From Aneurinibacillus tyrosinisolvens (GTDB lineage: Bacteria; Bacillota; Bacilli; Aneurinibacillales; Aneurinibacillaceae), in assembly GCF_001015055.1 (NCBI RefSeq), contig NZ_BBWZ01000004.1, positions 1 to 64,000 of the forward strand: DNA of 64,000 nucleotides, read 5' to 3'. The first letter of the stretch is position 1; each line of letters opens with the position of its first letter. Below the pieces are notes generated by a model. That model did no database searches, had not been told where the DNA came from, and saw only the letters and a program-made list of their open reading frames with translations. Positions 1 to 9,441 of this stretch are shown in pieces. The translations under genes and the position numbers were made by a program.

Positions 1-2
1 TT

Positions 3-227
3 TTCTACTTCCTGCTGCTTCGCCCAAATCAGAAGCGACAAAAGCAAAGAAATGCGATGCTCTCCGCGATTAAAAAAGGAGATCGGATAATCACAGCCGG
101 TGGACTGCACGGCACCGTTGATTTGATTAATGAGGAAGCGAACACGGTGGTCATCAATGCCGGAGGCCAAAAATTAACGTTTGAGAAAGGGTCAATTAAC
201 TCCGTTGTCGGGGAAAAAGTCGAATAA
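3..227 (+). CDS. yajC: YajC, preprotein translocase accessory subunit (C-terminal part)
   Basis: This is the 3' end of a gene that begins before the window. The 74 visible residues start inside the hydrophobic segment (FYFLLLRPNQKRQK) and continue with the basic stretch and the conserved core GDRIITAGGLHGTV. That pattern, one N-terminal membrane helix followed by a short cytosolic domain, is typical of YajC, which associates with SecDF at the Sec translocon. secD and secF lie about 4 kb downstream on the same strand, which supports the call. A strong terminator follows within 30 bases. Confidence 0.93.
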   Translation, partial: FYFLLLRPNQKRQKQRNAMLSAIKKGDRIITAGGLHGTVDLINEEANTVVINAGGQKLTFEKGSINSVVGEKVE

Positions 228-253
228 CGAAATTCCCGCATACACAAAAAGGC

Positions 254-293
254 GGAGGCGCAAAAGGGCTAGCTTTTGTTCCTCCGTTTTTTG
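254..293 (+). terminator. Rho-independent terminator after yajC
   Basis: GGAGG-CG-CAAAAG pairs with CTTTTG-TT-CCTCC around a short loop, followed by a T run. It ends yajC transcription and lies just before the 3' end of the convergent membrane protein gene. Confidence 0.8.
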
Positions 294-302
294 TTCTTCT
301 TG

Positions 303-680
303 CTACTTCCGCGTTGTGTTCACCCCGATAATTCCTCCGAGCGCGGAAATGACGAAGGAAAGAAGGAGGTAATACACATTGTGCATGCCGAGCTGGCTGT
401 TAAATCCGAGAAATCCGAGGAGAAGGAGAAATACGTAATACATAATGCCAGTCATTCCCCCGTAGTACCAGCCTTTTTCCTGCCCGCGCCGGCCGGAAAC
501 AAATCCGCCGATAAAAAGGGCGAGAGCATTCACAATATAGACGAGCTTCGGAAGTGAAGCTTCCGTTACCCCTGTGAACGCCAGAAGAAGAGATGCAATG
601 AGGGAGCCGATGAAAACAATAATCAGGCTGTAGAGCGTACCTGCAAATATGGGAAACTTGATTTGCTCGATTTTAAACAT
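303..680 (-). CDS. TIGR04086 family membrane protein (YrzE-like)
   Basis: A 125-residue protein with four predicted membrane helices and short glycine-rich turns (GGFVSGRRGQEKGWYYGG). It matches the small TIGR04086/YrzE family found next to yajC and spoVB in many Bacillales. I chose the ATG at 680 because GAGGTGG lies about five bases upstream; the GTG codons at 689 and 686 overlap that ribosome binding site. Its function is not known. It is divergent from the antiporter gene. Confidence 0.8.
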   Translation of the reverse strand: MFKIEQIKFPIFAGTLYSLIIVFIGSLIASLLLAFTGVTEASLPKLVYIVNALALFIGGFVSGRRGQEKGWYYGGMTGIMYYVFLLLLGFLGFNSQLGMHNVYYLLLSFVISALGGIIGVNTTRK

Positions 681-767
681 GGACACCACCTCGCTTTTTG
701 TACAATCTATGATAAGAAAAAACGGTTTATTCTTATGCTTACATCAAAGATTGGAGTTGAGTTAAAA

Positions 768-2012
768 ATGGAAAATATAACAGAGTTAATTAACCATGCC
801 TTATATATTTTAATCCTCGTCTTTTCCGTTGGCATGATCGCCGGCAAAATAGCGGGCAAGCTGAATCTCCCCGATGTTGCTTTGTTTTTGCTGTTCGGTA
901 TTGTCCTCGGCCCTATCCTCCACCTTCTTTCCGAGTCGAGCCGTTCGTTTACGAACCAATTCATCCTTGTGCTTGGTGCAACGCTCATTCTGTTTGATGG
1001 AGGGCGTAATATCCGCTTATCCACACTGCGCGAGGTATGGCCGACGATTACGTTGCTCAGCGTGCCTGGCGTGCTCATATCGGCTGCGGTTGTAGGCTAT
1101 GCCGCGCATTTCTTTCTCGGGCTGCCGCTTGTCTACGCGTTTTTGCTGGCGGCCATTATTGCCTCAACGGATCCGGCAACTCTTATTCCTGTGTTTAAGC
1201 AGGTGAGAATTAACGCGAAATTGCGGGAAACCGTGGAAAGCGAGTCTGCCTTCAATGATGCAACAGGCTCCATCTTAACGTTCTCTATCCTGGCGATCGC
1301 GATGGGAACGGCGGATGTGTCGGTCGGTGGGAGTGTGGTTGACTTCTTAAAGGTTTCTCTTGGCGGGATTTTAATCGGCATCATCGTCGGGTATGTTACA
1401 ACGTATGTTGTTGCCCATGCTGCCCTCGGGTTTTTACGTGATTACACAACGATTGCGATGATTGTATCGGCGCTCCTGTCTTATCTAATCGGGGACCAAT
1501 TGCATGTCAGCGGCTTTATGGCAACGTTTGTCGCGGGGCTTATGTGGGGAAATTCCTCTTCCTTCGGGCTGCATATGACGGACAAGCACGAGGAAATGTT
1601 TCACTTTTCAGAGAACATTACGACGATTATGCGGATGCTCATTTTTATTCTTCTGGGGAGCCAGGTCAATTTTTCTTCGGTTATGCAATATGCCGGGGGA
1701 GGAGTCATTGTCGTGTTTGTCCTTATGTTTATAGCCCGTCCGCTTACTGTCTTTTTTTGTGCGCTTCCGGACCGCAAATCCCGCTGGACATGGAAAGAGA
1801 TGCTGTTCATGTGCTGGGTGCGGGAAACAGGAGTTATTCCTGCCGCACTATCGGGGATGGTAGTCGGGATGGGAGTGCCGCATGCGGATGTCATTGCGTC
1901 GGTTACGTTTCTGACTATCTTGATTACCATTTTGCTGCAGGCCAGCACGACAGCATATGTTGCCAAAAAGTTAGGAGTCGAAGAGAAAATAGCGGGGGAG
2001 CATTTACAATAA
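768..2012 (+). CDS. CPA1-type sodium (or potassium)/proton antiporter
   Basis: A protein of 414 residues with about twelve membrane segments. The transport signatures are STDPATLIPVFKQV and ESAFNDATG; the latter carries the Asn-Asp pair typical of CPA1 (NhaP-like) exchangers. It should exchange a monovalent cation for protons across the cell membrane; the cation cannot be told from sequence. The ATG at 768 is preceded by GGAG about eleven bases upstream, and the upstream in-frame ATG at 735 has no ribosome binding site. It ends in a bidirectional terminator facing spoVB. Confidence 0.85.
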   Translation: MENITELINHALYILILVFSVGMIAGKIAGKLNLPDVALFLLFGIVLGPILHLLSESSRSFTNQFILVLGATLILFDGGRNIRLSTLREVWPTITLLSVPGVLISAAVVGYAAHFFLGLPLVYAFLLAAIIASTDPATLIPVFKQVRINAKLRETVESESAFNDATGSILTFSILAIAMGTADVSVGGSVVDFLKVSLGGILIGIIVGYVTTYVVAHAALGFLRDYTTIAMIVSALLSYLIGDQLHVSGFMATFVAGLMWGNSSSFGLHMTDKHEEMFHFSENITTIMRMLIFILLGSQVNFSSVMQYAGGGVIVVFVLMFIARPLTVFFCALPDRKSRWTWKEMLFMCWVRETGVIPAALSGMVVGMGVPHADVIASVTFLTILITILLQASTTAYVAKKLGVEEKIAGEHLQ

Positions 2013-2050
2013 TTTTATTTGAAACACACTTTGTTTTCTCGTATGATGAA

Positions 2051-2080
2051 AAGGCGGACAAATTTTTGCCGCCTTTTTTC
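2051..2080. terminator. Bidirectional terminator between the antiporter gene and spoVB
   Basis: GGCGG and CCGCC arms surround an A/T-rich loop, with T runs readable on both strands (TTTTTT on plus, TTTTC on minus). It separates two convergent genes. Confidence 0.7.
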
Positions 2081-2134
2081 TTTATTCCATTATGATGCTG
2101 CTTTATTTTAAAAGAAAACGCTGGTTGTAACGCC

Positions 2135-3712
2135 TTATCTCTTTGGGAAGAAATGGGCAAGTGTAGTACCGATCCAGGGGATACGCTGCACATCCTGCCT
2201 GCCAAGAATTTTAAGCCAGATTAAGAGCAGCCCGTAGATGAACAGGGAAAGCAAGGAGGCGATGATCATGGCCTGCGAGAGAGGCAGCATGTTCGACCAG
2301 TACTGCGCCATATGCAGGGCTAGGTAGCTGGACAGGCTGACACTGCCGGTTACCTTAATAAAGTCCTGTATTTGAATCGTAAAGCCGGTTACTTTGCTGA
2401 CGCTAAAGAAGTGAAGCAAGGCTACGGATAGAATGCTAATATTGACGGACAGTACGACTCCATCGACATTAAGCTCCGGGCGTGAGGCAAGAAGAAAGAT
2501 AGCGGCGGTTTTTAATAGGGCGCCGATAATCGTGTTGCGCATCGCGATGTTTGCGTGATTCAGTCCCTGGAGGGCAGCCTGCAGGGGGGCCTGAAAGTAA
2601 AGAAAGATAGAGTAAGGGGCCAGAATCTTGAGGAAATGGCCGACTTTATCATCATGGTACAGCATAAGGGACAGAGGCTCGGCAAACACATAAAGAAGCG
2701 CCGAGCAGGGAGCGCCGAAAACAAGGGCAAGCCGCAAGGACTGGTAGATTCGCCGGTATACGAGCCGGTCGTTCTTCTGGGCGGCCGCTTCCGCGACGGC
2801 AGGAACGAGAGAAACCGAAAGCGAGTACGTAATAAACGTTGGGAACACGAGCAGGGGGATTGCCATCCCTGCCAGCTGTCCGTAAAAGCTGGTAGCGGCG
2901 CTCGATGAAATGCCAGCCAGCATAAGGCTTTGTGCGACGATAATCGGTTCGACGAAGAACGTTAATGAACCGATGATCCGGCTCCCCGTTACCGGAAGGG
3001 AGATATCGAGCAATTGCTGGAACACTTCCCGGTTCTTTTTCATAATCCCGGATAGGCTTCTTTTCTGCAGCAGCTGCGGCAAGCGCTGCCGCTTGAATTG
3101 GAGAAACAGGCTGAGCATACCGAACGCCTCGCCGATGACGACGCCGGCCATTGCACCGGCGGCGGCAAACTCCACTCCTTTTGGCATGAGCCACATCGCG
3201 AGAAGGATAACGGTAAACATGCGTACGATCTGCTCGATCACCTGTGAGCTTGCGGGTGGAATCATATTTTGCTTTCCCTGGAAATATCCACGCAGGACAG
3301 ACGATATGGCAACGATCGGAACAATCGGCGCAATCGCAATGAGCGGGTAATAAGCGCGGGCATCGGTTAAGAAGTATGTGGAAATGAGCGATGCGCCTAC
3401 AATCATTAACGTGGTGAAAATAAAGCTAAGAACAGAGACGATGACAAGTGAAATTTGTAAAATCAAACGGATTTTTCCGCGATCGCCCGATGCATCCGCT
3501 TCTGCTACCATTTTAGAAATCGAGACGTTGAGCCCGAATGTAGCCAGTGAGATGACTAGAATAAAGGTCGGCACCGCCATCTGGTACAGCCCGAGGCCTT
3601 CTGCCCCGATAATGCGGGCCAGCATAACGCGGTTGATGAAACCGAGGATTTTTACAATAAGACCTGCCACTACAAGTACAAGGGTTCCTTTAATAAACGT
3701 TTGTTTGCTCAT
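2135..3712 (-). CDS. spoVB: Stage V sporulation protein B-like polysaccharide/lipid II flippase
   Basis: A 525-residue membrane protein with about fourteen helices of the MOP/MATE exporter superfamily, polysaccharide synthesis branch. The N-terminal region (GTLVLVVAGLIVKILGFINR, then GAEGLGLYQMAVP) is typical of SpoVB and MurJ-like flippases. SpoVB is needed for spore cortex synthesis and is thought to move lipid-linked peptidoglycan precursors. The ATG at 3712 overlaps an upstream in-frame GTG at 3715; the ATG is preferred by spacing. Its position beside comN and secDF matches other Bacillales. Confidence 0.88.
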   Translation of the reverse strand: MSKQTFIKGTLVLVVAGLIVKILGFINRVMLARIIGAEGLGLYQMAVPTFILVISLATFGLNVSISKMVAEADASGDRGKIRLILQISLVIVSVLSFIFTTLMIVGASLISTYFLTDARAYYPLIAIAPIVPIVAISSVLRGYFQGKQNMIPPASSQVIEQIVRMFTVILLAMWLMPKGVEFAAAGAMAGVVIGEAFGMLSLFLQFKRQRLPQLLQKRSLSGIMKKNREVFQQLLDISLPVTGSRIIGSLTFFVEPIIVAQSLMLAGISSSAATSFYGQLAGMAIPLLVFPTFITYSLSVSLVPAVAEAAAQKNDRLVYRRIYQSLRLALVFGAPCSALLYVFAEPLSLMLYHDDKVGHFLKILAPYSIFLYFQAPLQAALQGLNHANIAMRNTIIGALLKTAAIFLLASRPELNVDGVVLSVNISILSVALLHFFSVSKVTGFTIQIQDFIKVTGSVSLSSYLALHMAQYWSNMLPLSQAMIIASLLSLFIYGLLLIWLKILGRQDVQRIPWIGTTLAHFFPKR

Positions 3713-3815
3713 CACTCTCTATCCTCTCTTTATTACTTCATCTTCTGTTGACAGCATATGCATGTACCCCTTAAAAACATGCTATAAAGTACAAGCAAAT
3801 GGGAGGGCTTATCCG

Positions 3816-4052
3816 ATGCAGAAAAGTGCGCTAGATGCGGAAATCTTATATTTGTGCCGGTTAAAGGCACAGGAGCTTTCGGCGCTTGGCTACGAAGAAA
3901 TCGCAGAAGAAGAAATCTGGCGCTGTGTATCCGAGAAATACAAGGAGATACCTGCGCTCCATAAAGTTGTGAATGATATTCTTTCTTTAAAGCCGGGGAG
4001 ATTTATGAACTGGATGACGATGCAGGCGTTTAAAGGGAATTTACCGGATTAG
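3816..4052 (+). CDS. comN: ComN-like post-transcriptional regulator
   Basis: A 78-residue soluble protein of charged helices, beginning MQKSALDAEILYLC. GGGAGGG lies nine bases before the ATG. Size, composition and location between spoVB and secD match the YrzD/ComN family, which in B. subtilis controls the comE transcript through DivIVA-linked localisation. Longer reading in the same frame upstream is antisense to spoVB and is not supported. The exact target here is unknown. Confidence 0.72.
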   Translation: MQKSALDAEILYLCRLKAQELSALGYEEIAEEEIWRCVSEKYKEIPALHKVVNDILSLKPGRFMNWMTMQAFKGNLPD

Positions 4053-4086
4053 CCATAGATTCTCTTTTTTACCTTTAAAACATAAA

Positions 4087-4116
4087 TTGACATGGAAAAT
4101 TCCGAGTGCTTATAAT
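4087..4116 (+). promoter_or_regulatory. SigA-type promoter of secD-secF
   Basis: TTGACA (4087-4092) and TATAAT (4111-4116) are separated by 18 bases, about 38 bases before the secD start. Both hexamers match consensus exactly. Confidence 0.8.
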
Positions 4117-4153
4117 AGAATGTATTGGTTTTATAAAGGAGGAAATACGGGAG

Positions 4154-5392
4154 ATGATTAAGTGGAGTCGCATTGTTACATTTCTTGTTATTACAGCCAT
4201 TATTTTTAGCACGGTTGCCCTAACAGGAAAGAAGGTAGCGATGAATACTACCCTCGGCCTCGATTTGCGCGGGGGATTTGAAATATTGTATGAAGTATCG
4301 CCGTTGAATCCGAATCAAAAATTAACCAAGGATACATTAAATGCCGCCGTTACCGCGATCAATAGCCGCGTGAACGTGCTCGGCGTGTCGGAGCCGGATA
4401 TTAAAGTGGAGGGAACCGACCGCATCCGCGTGCAGCTGGCCGGTGTAACCGATCAGAAGAAAGCCCGCGACATCGTAGGGAAACCTGCAAAGCTTACGTT
4501 CCGTGACATGACAAACGGGAAAGTGCTGATGGACGGAAGCGACCTGGCTGAAAACGGAGCGCAGGGTACATTTGACGAAATGCAGCGCCCGATTGTAACG
4601 TTGAAGTTTAAAGACGCGAAGAAGTTTGCGGATGTAACGCAGAAATATATTGGACAGCCCGTAGGGATTTTTCTTGATGAAAACCCGATTACCGCGCCGA
4701 GAATTAATAGCGTGATTCCGAACGGAAGCGCGCAGATAGACGGCCAGGAGTCGATTGAGAAGGCGAAGGAGTTAGCCGGGGTTCTCAATGCCGGTGCCCT
4801 CCCGGTAAATATGAAAGAAATCTTCTCCACAAGCGTGGGAGCCAAGCTTGGACAGGCAGCCCTTTACAATGGTGTAGAAGCAGGGATTATCGGAACGTTA
4901 ATTGTCCTTGTATTCATGATTTTGTACTACCGCATGCCGGGTGTTGTTGCATGCATTACGCTTATTGCTTATGTTTATTTACTAATGCTGTTCCAGAATC
5001 TGATGGGCGCAACGCTTACCCTTCCGGGGATTGCCGCGTTTATTCTTGGGATTGGGATGGCCGTGGATGCGAATATCATTATGTATGAACGTATCAAAGA
5101 AGAACTGCGCAGCGGAAAATCGTATCTTTCCGCACTGCGGGCCGGTTCAAAGCGCTCGCTCAGCACGATTCTTGATGCCAATGTAACAAGTATTATCGGT
5201 GCGCTTGTACTGGCGTACTTCGGTTCCAGTGCCATTCGGGGCTTTGCGGTTACCTTGATTCTTAGTATTGTTGTCAGCTTGATAACAGCGGTGGCCGGGT
5301 CCAGGCTCATGCTGAGCCTTGCCGTACGCTCCAACCTGTTTAACAAACCGTTCTATTACGGGGTAAAGGAGCGTGATATCCGTGACTTATAG
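4154..5392 (+). CDS. secD: Protein translocase subunit SecD
   Basis: A 412-residue SecD. It starts with a membrane helix and the conserved LGLDLRGG motif at about residue 35, followed by the large extracytoplasmic P1 region and five C-terminal helices with GIGMAVDANIIMYERIKEE. SecD uses the proton gradient to pull exported proteins through SecYEG. AAGGAGG lies upstream of the ATG at 4154. It overlaps or abuts secF. In B. subtilis the two are fused as SecDF; here they are separate genes. Confidence 0.95.
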   Translation: MIKWSRIVTFLVITAIIFSTVALTGKKVAMNTTLGLDLRGGFEILYEVSPLNPNQKLTKDTLNAAVTAINSRVNVLGVSEPDIKVEGTDRIRVQLAGVTDQKKARDIVGKPAKLTFRDMTNGKVLMDGSDLAENGAQGTFDEMQRPIVTLKFKDAKKFADVTQKYIGQPVGIFLDENPITAPRINSVIPNGSAQIDGQESIEKAKELAGVLNAGALPVNMKEIFSTSVGAKLGQAALYNGVEAGIIGTLIVLVFMILYYRMPGVVACITLIAYVYLLMLFQNLMGATLTLPGIAAFILGIGMAVDANIIMYERIKEELRSGKSYLSALRAGSKRSLSTILDANVTSIIGALVLAYFGSSAIRGFAVTLILSIVVSLITAVAGSRLMLSLAVRSNLFNKPFYYGVKERDIRDL

Positions 5393-6293
5393 ATTCGATT
5401 TCGTTAAACACCGTAAGAAATATTTTATCGTTTCCGCGGTTTTAATCCTTCTAGGGCTTATTTCCCTCTTTGCAGTTGGGTTAAACCTGGGCGTCGATTT
5501 TAAGAGTGGAACGCGCATACAGGCGACGCTTGGAAAGACGTTCTCTGAGACAGAAGTAATGCAAGTGGTGAAAAACGCAGGGTTAAACCCGGGTACTGTT
5601 TTAACGGCAGGCGTTCAAAAGGATATTGCCGTTATCCAATTTGGCGAGCCGATTCATAAGGATGAAATTACCAAATTAACAAAAACGCTGCAGGATAAAT
5701 ACGGAAAAGACGTATCCATTCAGGAAAGTACGGTGAATCCAATGGTCAGCCAGGAGCTGGCCCGGTCAGCCGTCTATTCGGTACTGATTGCTTCCATCGG
5801 GATTGTGCTTTATATTACGATTCGCTTTGAGTTCCGGTTTGCCTTTTCTTCGATTATTGCATTGCTGCATAACGTGTTTCTTGTTATTACGGTGTTTAGC
5901 CTGCTCCGTATTGAAGTGGACATTCCTTTCATTGCCGCGATTCTGACGATTGTTGGATATTCAATCCACGATAACATCATTATTTTCGATAGAATTCGTG
6001 ATAACCTGAAGCATGCTAAATTAAAAACGGTACAGGATATTGAGGATGTCGTAAACCATAGTATCAGCCAGACGCTGGCCCGTTCCATTAACACGGTACT
6101 TACCGTTCTTATTTGTGCACTGGCACTCTATATTTTCGGTGGGCAGGAGATTCGTAACTTTACACTGGCGCTTATTATCGGTTTAACCTTTGGTGCCTAC
6201 TCCTCCATCTTCATTGCCAGCCAGATTTGGGTATCGTGGAGAGAGAGAGATTTTAAAAGCAAAAAAGCAAGGCCGGTTAATAATGAAGCATAG
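5382..6293 (+). CDS. secF: Protein translocase subunit SecF
   Basis: A 303-residue SecF with six membrane helices. Conserved features are GVDFKSGTRIQ near residue 40 and GYSIHDNIIIFDRIRDN in helix 4-5, the SecF counterpart of the SecD proton-path motif. The GTG at 5382 has AAAGGAG ten bases upstream, while the in-frame GTG at 5373 would be too close to it. The start overlaps the end of secD, consistent with translational coupling. Confidence 0.94.
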   Translation: MTYRFDFVKHRKKYFIVSAVLILLGLISLFAVGLNLGVDFKSGTRIQATLGKTFSETEVMQVVKNAGLNPGTVLTAGVQKDIAVIQFGEPIHKDEITKLTKTLQDKYGKDVSIQESTVNPMVSQELARSAVYSVLIASIGIVLYITIRFEFRFAFSSIIALLHNVFLVITVFSLLRIEVDIPFIAAILTIVGYSIHDNIIIFDRIRDNLKHAKLKTVQDIEDVVNHSISQTLARSINTVLTVLICALALYIFGGQEIRNFTLALIIGLTFGAYSSIFIASQIWVSWRERDFKSKKARPVNNEA

Positions 6294-6323
6294 TTTGGCC
6301 AGACTATAGAGTAACAGGAATAA

Positions 6324-6350
6324 AGCCGCGGGGAATCCCGCGGCTCTTTC
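6324..6350 (+). terminator. Terminator after secF
   Basis: AGCCGCGGG and CCCGCGGCT form a nine-base-pair stem with a four-base loop, followed by a T-rich tail. Confidence 0.85.
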
Positions 6351-6367
6351 TCACTCTTAAAGAATGG

Positions 6368-6397
6368 TTGCCCTACTTTTCCTCTCTCTAGTATAAT
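6368..6397 (+). promoter_or_regulatory. Promoter of recJ-apt
   Basis: TTGCCC (6368-6373) and TATAAT (6392-6397) are separated by 18 bases, shortly before the recJ ribosome binding site. Confidence 0.6.
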
Positions 6398-6428
6398 GAA
6401 CAGGTGTTAAAGAGAGGTGGGAGCTGCT

Positions 6429-8765
6429 TTGTTAAAACCGAAGACCCGCTGGAAGGTAGAACAGGTTGACGAAAAACAGGCACAGCAATTACAGGAGCAA
6501 TTACATATTTCGGCTCTTCTCGCCCAGCTGTTAATCGGGCGGGGCATCGTTACACCGGAGGCGGCAAGAAAATTCCTGGGCGGGGATATAGAAGATTTCT
6601 ACGATCCATTTCTGCTTGGCGGAATGGATACAGCGATCCGCCGCGTTAAGGAAGCTATCCAAACGGGCGAACCGATTCTCATATATGGAGACTACGACGC
6701 GGACGGTGTAACGAGCACGAGCATTATGGTTCATACGATGCGTCTTGCCGGAGCAACCTTTCAATATTATATACCGAACCGGTTTACTGAAGGATACGGC
6801 TTGAATGAGGATGCGCTTGTGAAAGCGGCTGAAAATGGTTTCTCGCTCGTCATTACCGTAGATACCGGCATTAGCGCCGTGAAAGAAGTAGAGACGGCAA
6901 AAGAGCTCGGCCTTGATATTATCATCACCGATCACCATGAACCGCCGGGTGTTATACCCGACGCCTACGCGGTTATAAATCCAAAGAAGCCAGGCTGTAC
7001 GTATCCTTTTGATATGCTGGCGGGGGCCGGTGTCGCATTCAAGTTCGCGCATGCGCTGCTCGGAGAGTTTCCTCATCAGCTGCTCGATATCGCAGCCATC
7101 GGAACGATTGCCGACCTTGTGCCGCTTGTGGATGAGAACCGGCTAATTTCTAAATTCGGGCTTCTGGCCATTGATCATACGGCCAATCCCGGTGTGAAGG
7201 CGTTAAAGAAAATATGCGGAATTGACGGGAAGACATCCGCTTACCATGTCGGATTTGGCATGGGGCCCCGGATTAATGCAACGGGGCGGCTTGAAACGGC
7301 TGACCGGGCCGTCAGGATGCTGATAACGAAGGACCATGCAGAAGCGGAGAAGTATGCACAGGAACTCGACGAATTGAACAAAGAGCGCCAGGAGCTTGTA
7401 GAGACGATCGCAGCAGAGGCGGAGCAATTAGTGCTTGCGATGCCGGAAGAAGAAACAAGCGTGCTTGTTGTCGCAAAGGAAGGCTGGAATGAAGGAGTCA
7501 TCGGAATTGTTGCCTCCCGTCTTGTGGAAAAATTCTATCGTCCTTCCATTGTGCTTAGTATAAATAAGGAACATAATAAGGCAAAAGGGTCCGCGAGAAG
7601 CATCGCCGGATTTAACATGTATGAAGCGCTTACGACATGTGACGACATTCTTCCTCATTATGGGGGGCACCCGATGGCAGCAGGGATGACGCTTTCGCTT
7701 GAGAATGTAGGTGAATTGCGCCGCAGATTAAATGAAACAGCCCGTGGATGGCTTGCTGAGGAAGATTACGTCCCGATTACAAAAGTAGATGCTGTGTGCA
7801 GTTTGCAGGATGCAAATCTGGAAACGATTGAACAGTTGGAGAAGATGGCCCCGTTTGGCATGGGCAATCCAAGCCCGCGCATTCTGATTCAAGAAGTAGA
7901 GCTGGCTGATATGCGCATCATCGGGAAAGACGAAGCCCATATGAAATGTCAGTTCCGCCAGCAGGATACCGTTCTTGACGGCATCGGCTTTAAGCTGGCT
8001 GCTCTTACAAATGAACTCTCCCTTCAGGCAAAAGCGAACATCGTCGGGGAGCTTACGGTGAACGAATGGAACCAGCACCGGAAACCGCAGATGATTCTAA
8101 AGGATATCGAAGTCCCGGGCCTGCAGATTTTTGACTGGCGTGGCGTCCGGAATAAAGTGGAGAAGTTAGAAAAGCTGGATGGCGGAAACCCGGTAGATGT
8201 TATTATTTTTCGCCCGCAAAACCAGGCCGTTTTTAACCGGAACCGCACTGCATGGCACGGGGTACGGCCTGCGGAGAAGGACAGGCGGGACGCCCGGACC
8301 GTTGTGCTGTACGACCTGCCGCGATCGTTTGCGGAAATAAGGGAGCAGCTTGAGGAGTATACTGCTCTAGAGAGGGTTTACTGCTTGTTCGGTGAAGAGC
8401 CGGATTCACTGCCGTCCCTGCCGCAGCGTGACCATTTTACCGAAGTTTACAAAGTGATGCACAGCCATAAAACGTTGGCGGACAAGGACATTCCGCGGCT
8501 GGCCAAAGCAAAGGGGCTGACGCCATCCGCCGTCTCTTTTATTTTATGTGTATTTCACGAGCTCGGCTTCCTCGGAAAAACCGGGGAAACGTATCACCTG
8601 GCCCAGGGGATTACGAAGAGAGAGTTAACGGAGTCAAGCATTTACAGGCAGCAAAAGGAAGCGCTGGAGCTTGAAACCGAGCTTTTATATTCCTCGTATC
8701 CTTCATTGTGTGTTTTTTTATTAAATTGTTTAGAGGCAAAGGAGAAGATAGCCAATGGATTTTAA
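6429..8765 (+). CDS. recJ: Single-stranded-DNA-specific exonuclease RecJ
   Basis: A 778-residue RecJ, a 5'-3' exonuclease in recombination and mismatch/base-excision repair. The DHH motifs are visible: [11 protein letters not shown] near residue 90 and ITDHHEPP near residue 170, which bind metal, then [10 protein letters not shown] and the DHHA1 region with [11 protein letters not shown]. The long C-terminal extension is common in Firmicutes. I prefer the TTG at 6429, spaced from AGAGAGGTGG, over the GTG at 6417 inside that site. The 3' end overlaps apt by eleven bases. Confidence 0.93.
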   Translation: MLKPKTRWKVEQVDEKQAQQLQEQLHISALLAQLLIGRGIVTPEAARKFLGGDIEDFYDPFLLGGMDTAIRRVKEAIQTGEPILIYGDYDADGVTSTSIMVHTMRLAGATFQYYIPNRFTEGYGLNEDALVKAAENGFSLVITVDTGISAVKEVETAKELGLDIIITDHHEPPGVIPDAYAVINPKKPGCTYPFDMLAGAGVAFKFAHALLGEFPHQLLDIAAIGTIADLVPLVDENRLISKFGLLAIDHTANPGVKALKKICGIDGKTSAYHVGFGMGPRINATGRLETADRAVRMLITKDHAEAEKYAQELDELNKERQELVETIAAEAEQLVLAMPEEETSVLVVAKEGWNEGVIGIVASRLVEKFYRPSIVLSINKEHNKAKGSARSIAGFNMYEALTTCDDILPHYGGHPMAAGMTLSLENVGELRRRLNETARGWLAEEDYVPITKVDAVCSLQDANLETIEQLEKMAPFGMGNPSPRILIQEVELADMRIIGKDEAHMKCQFRQQDTVLDGIGFKLAALTNELSLQAKANIVGELTVNEWNQHRKPQMILKDIEVPGLQIFDWRGVRNKVEKLEKLDGGNPVDVIIFRPQNQAVFNRNRTAWHGVRPAEKDRRDARTVVLYDLPRSFAEIREQLEEYTALERVYCLFGEEPDSLPSLPQRDHFTEVYKVMHSHKTLADKDIPRLAKAKGLTPSAVSFILCVFHELGFLGKTGETYHLAQGITKRELTESSIYRQQKEALELETELLYSSYPSLCVFLLNCLEAKEKIANGF

Positions 8766-9270
8766 AGAAAAGATTCGCGTTATTCCTGACTACCCCCAGG
8801 AAGGAGTCCGGTTTAAAGATATTACGACACTGCTGCAGGACGGCCCCGCCTATAAAGCCGTGATCGAAAAAATGGCTGTGTTTGCCAGGGAGAAAAACGC
8901 GGATATCGTAGTCGGCCCGGAAGCGCGCGGCTTCGTTATCGGGTGCCCGCTGGCTGTCGATCTTGGCCTCGGATTCGCCCCGGTCCGCAAGAAAGGAAAA
9001 CTCCCTTATGAGACGATTCAGGCGGAATATAGCCTGGAATACGGAAGCGATGCGCTCGCCATGCATAAGGATGCGATTAAGCCGGGACAGCGCGTGCTCA
9101 TTGCCGACGATCTTCTGGCTACAGGCGGAACGATTAAAACGACGATGGACCTTGTGAAACAGCTGGGCGGAGAAATCGTCGGCCTTGCCTTCCTGATTGA
9201 ACTTACGTACCTTAACGGCCGGGAAAAAATCGGTGAAGAATACGACGTATTTACACTTATTCAATACTAA
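8755..9270 (+). CDS. apt: Adenine phosphoribosyltransferase
   Basis: A 171-residue enzyme that makes AMP from adenine and PRPP in purine salvage. The PRPP-binding motif [13 protein letters not shown] is at about residue 119, and the adenine-side segment [10 protein letters not shown] at about residue 57. Length is normal. AAAGGAG precedes the ATG, which lies inside the end of recJ; the same recJ-apt-relA order is found in B. subtilis. Confidence 0.96.
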   Translation: MDFKEKIRVIPDYPQEGVRFKDITTLLQDGPAYKAVIEKMAVFAREKNADIVVGPEARGFVIGCPLAVDLGLGFAPVRKKGKLPYETIQAEYSLEYGSDALAMHKDAIKPGQRVLIADDLLATGGTIKTTMDLVKQLGGEIVGLAFLIELTYLNGREKIGEEYDVFTLIQY

Positions 9271-9290
9271 TGCCACTCACTTCATTAGCC

Positions 9291-9322
9291 AATCCTCCCT
9301 TCAATGGGGAGGATTGTTTTCA
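9291..9322 (+). terminator. Terminator after apt
   Basis: AATCCTCC pairs with GGAGGATT, followed by GTTTTC. It separates recJ-apt from relA. Confidence 0.75.
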
Positions 9323-9441
9323 TATCCATATATTTCTTAGAACAAAGGGCAGGTGATGCCATCCCTGCTCTTTACTTTCTTATCCGATTCAAAGATAATA
9401 TAGAGTAATATTCCCGGATAGCAGTAAAGGAGATAAGCGTA

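Noticed and set aside
2555..2908. Open frame of 117 codons on the plus strand opposite spoVB
   Set aside because: It is the antisense shadow of a clear membrane protein gene and has no ribosome binding site or family likeness.
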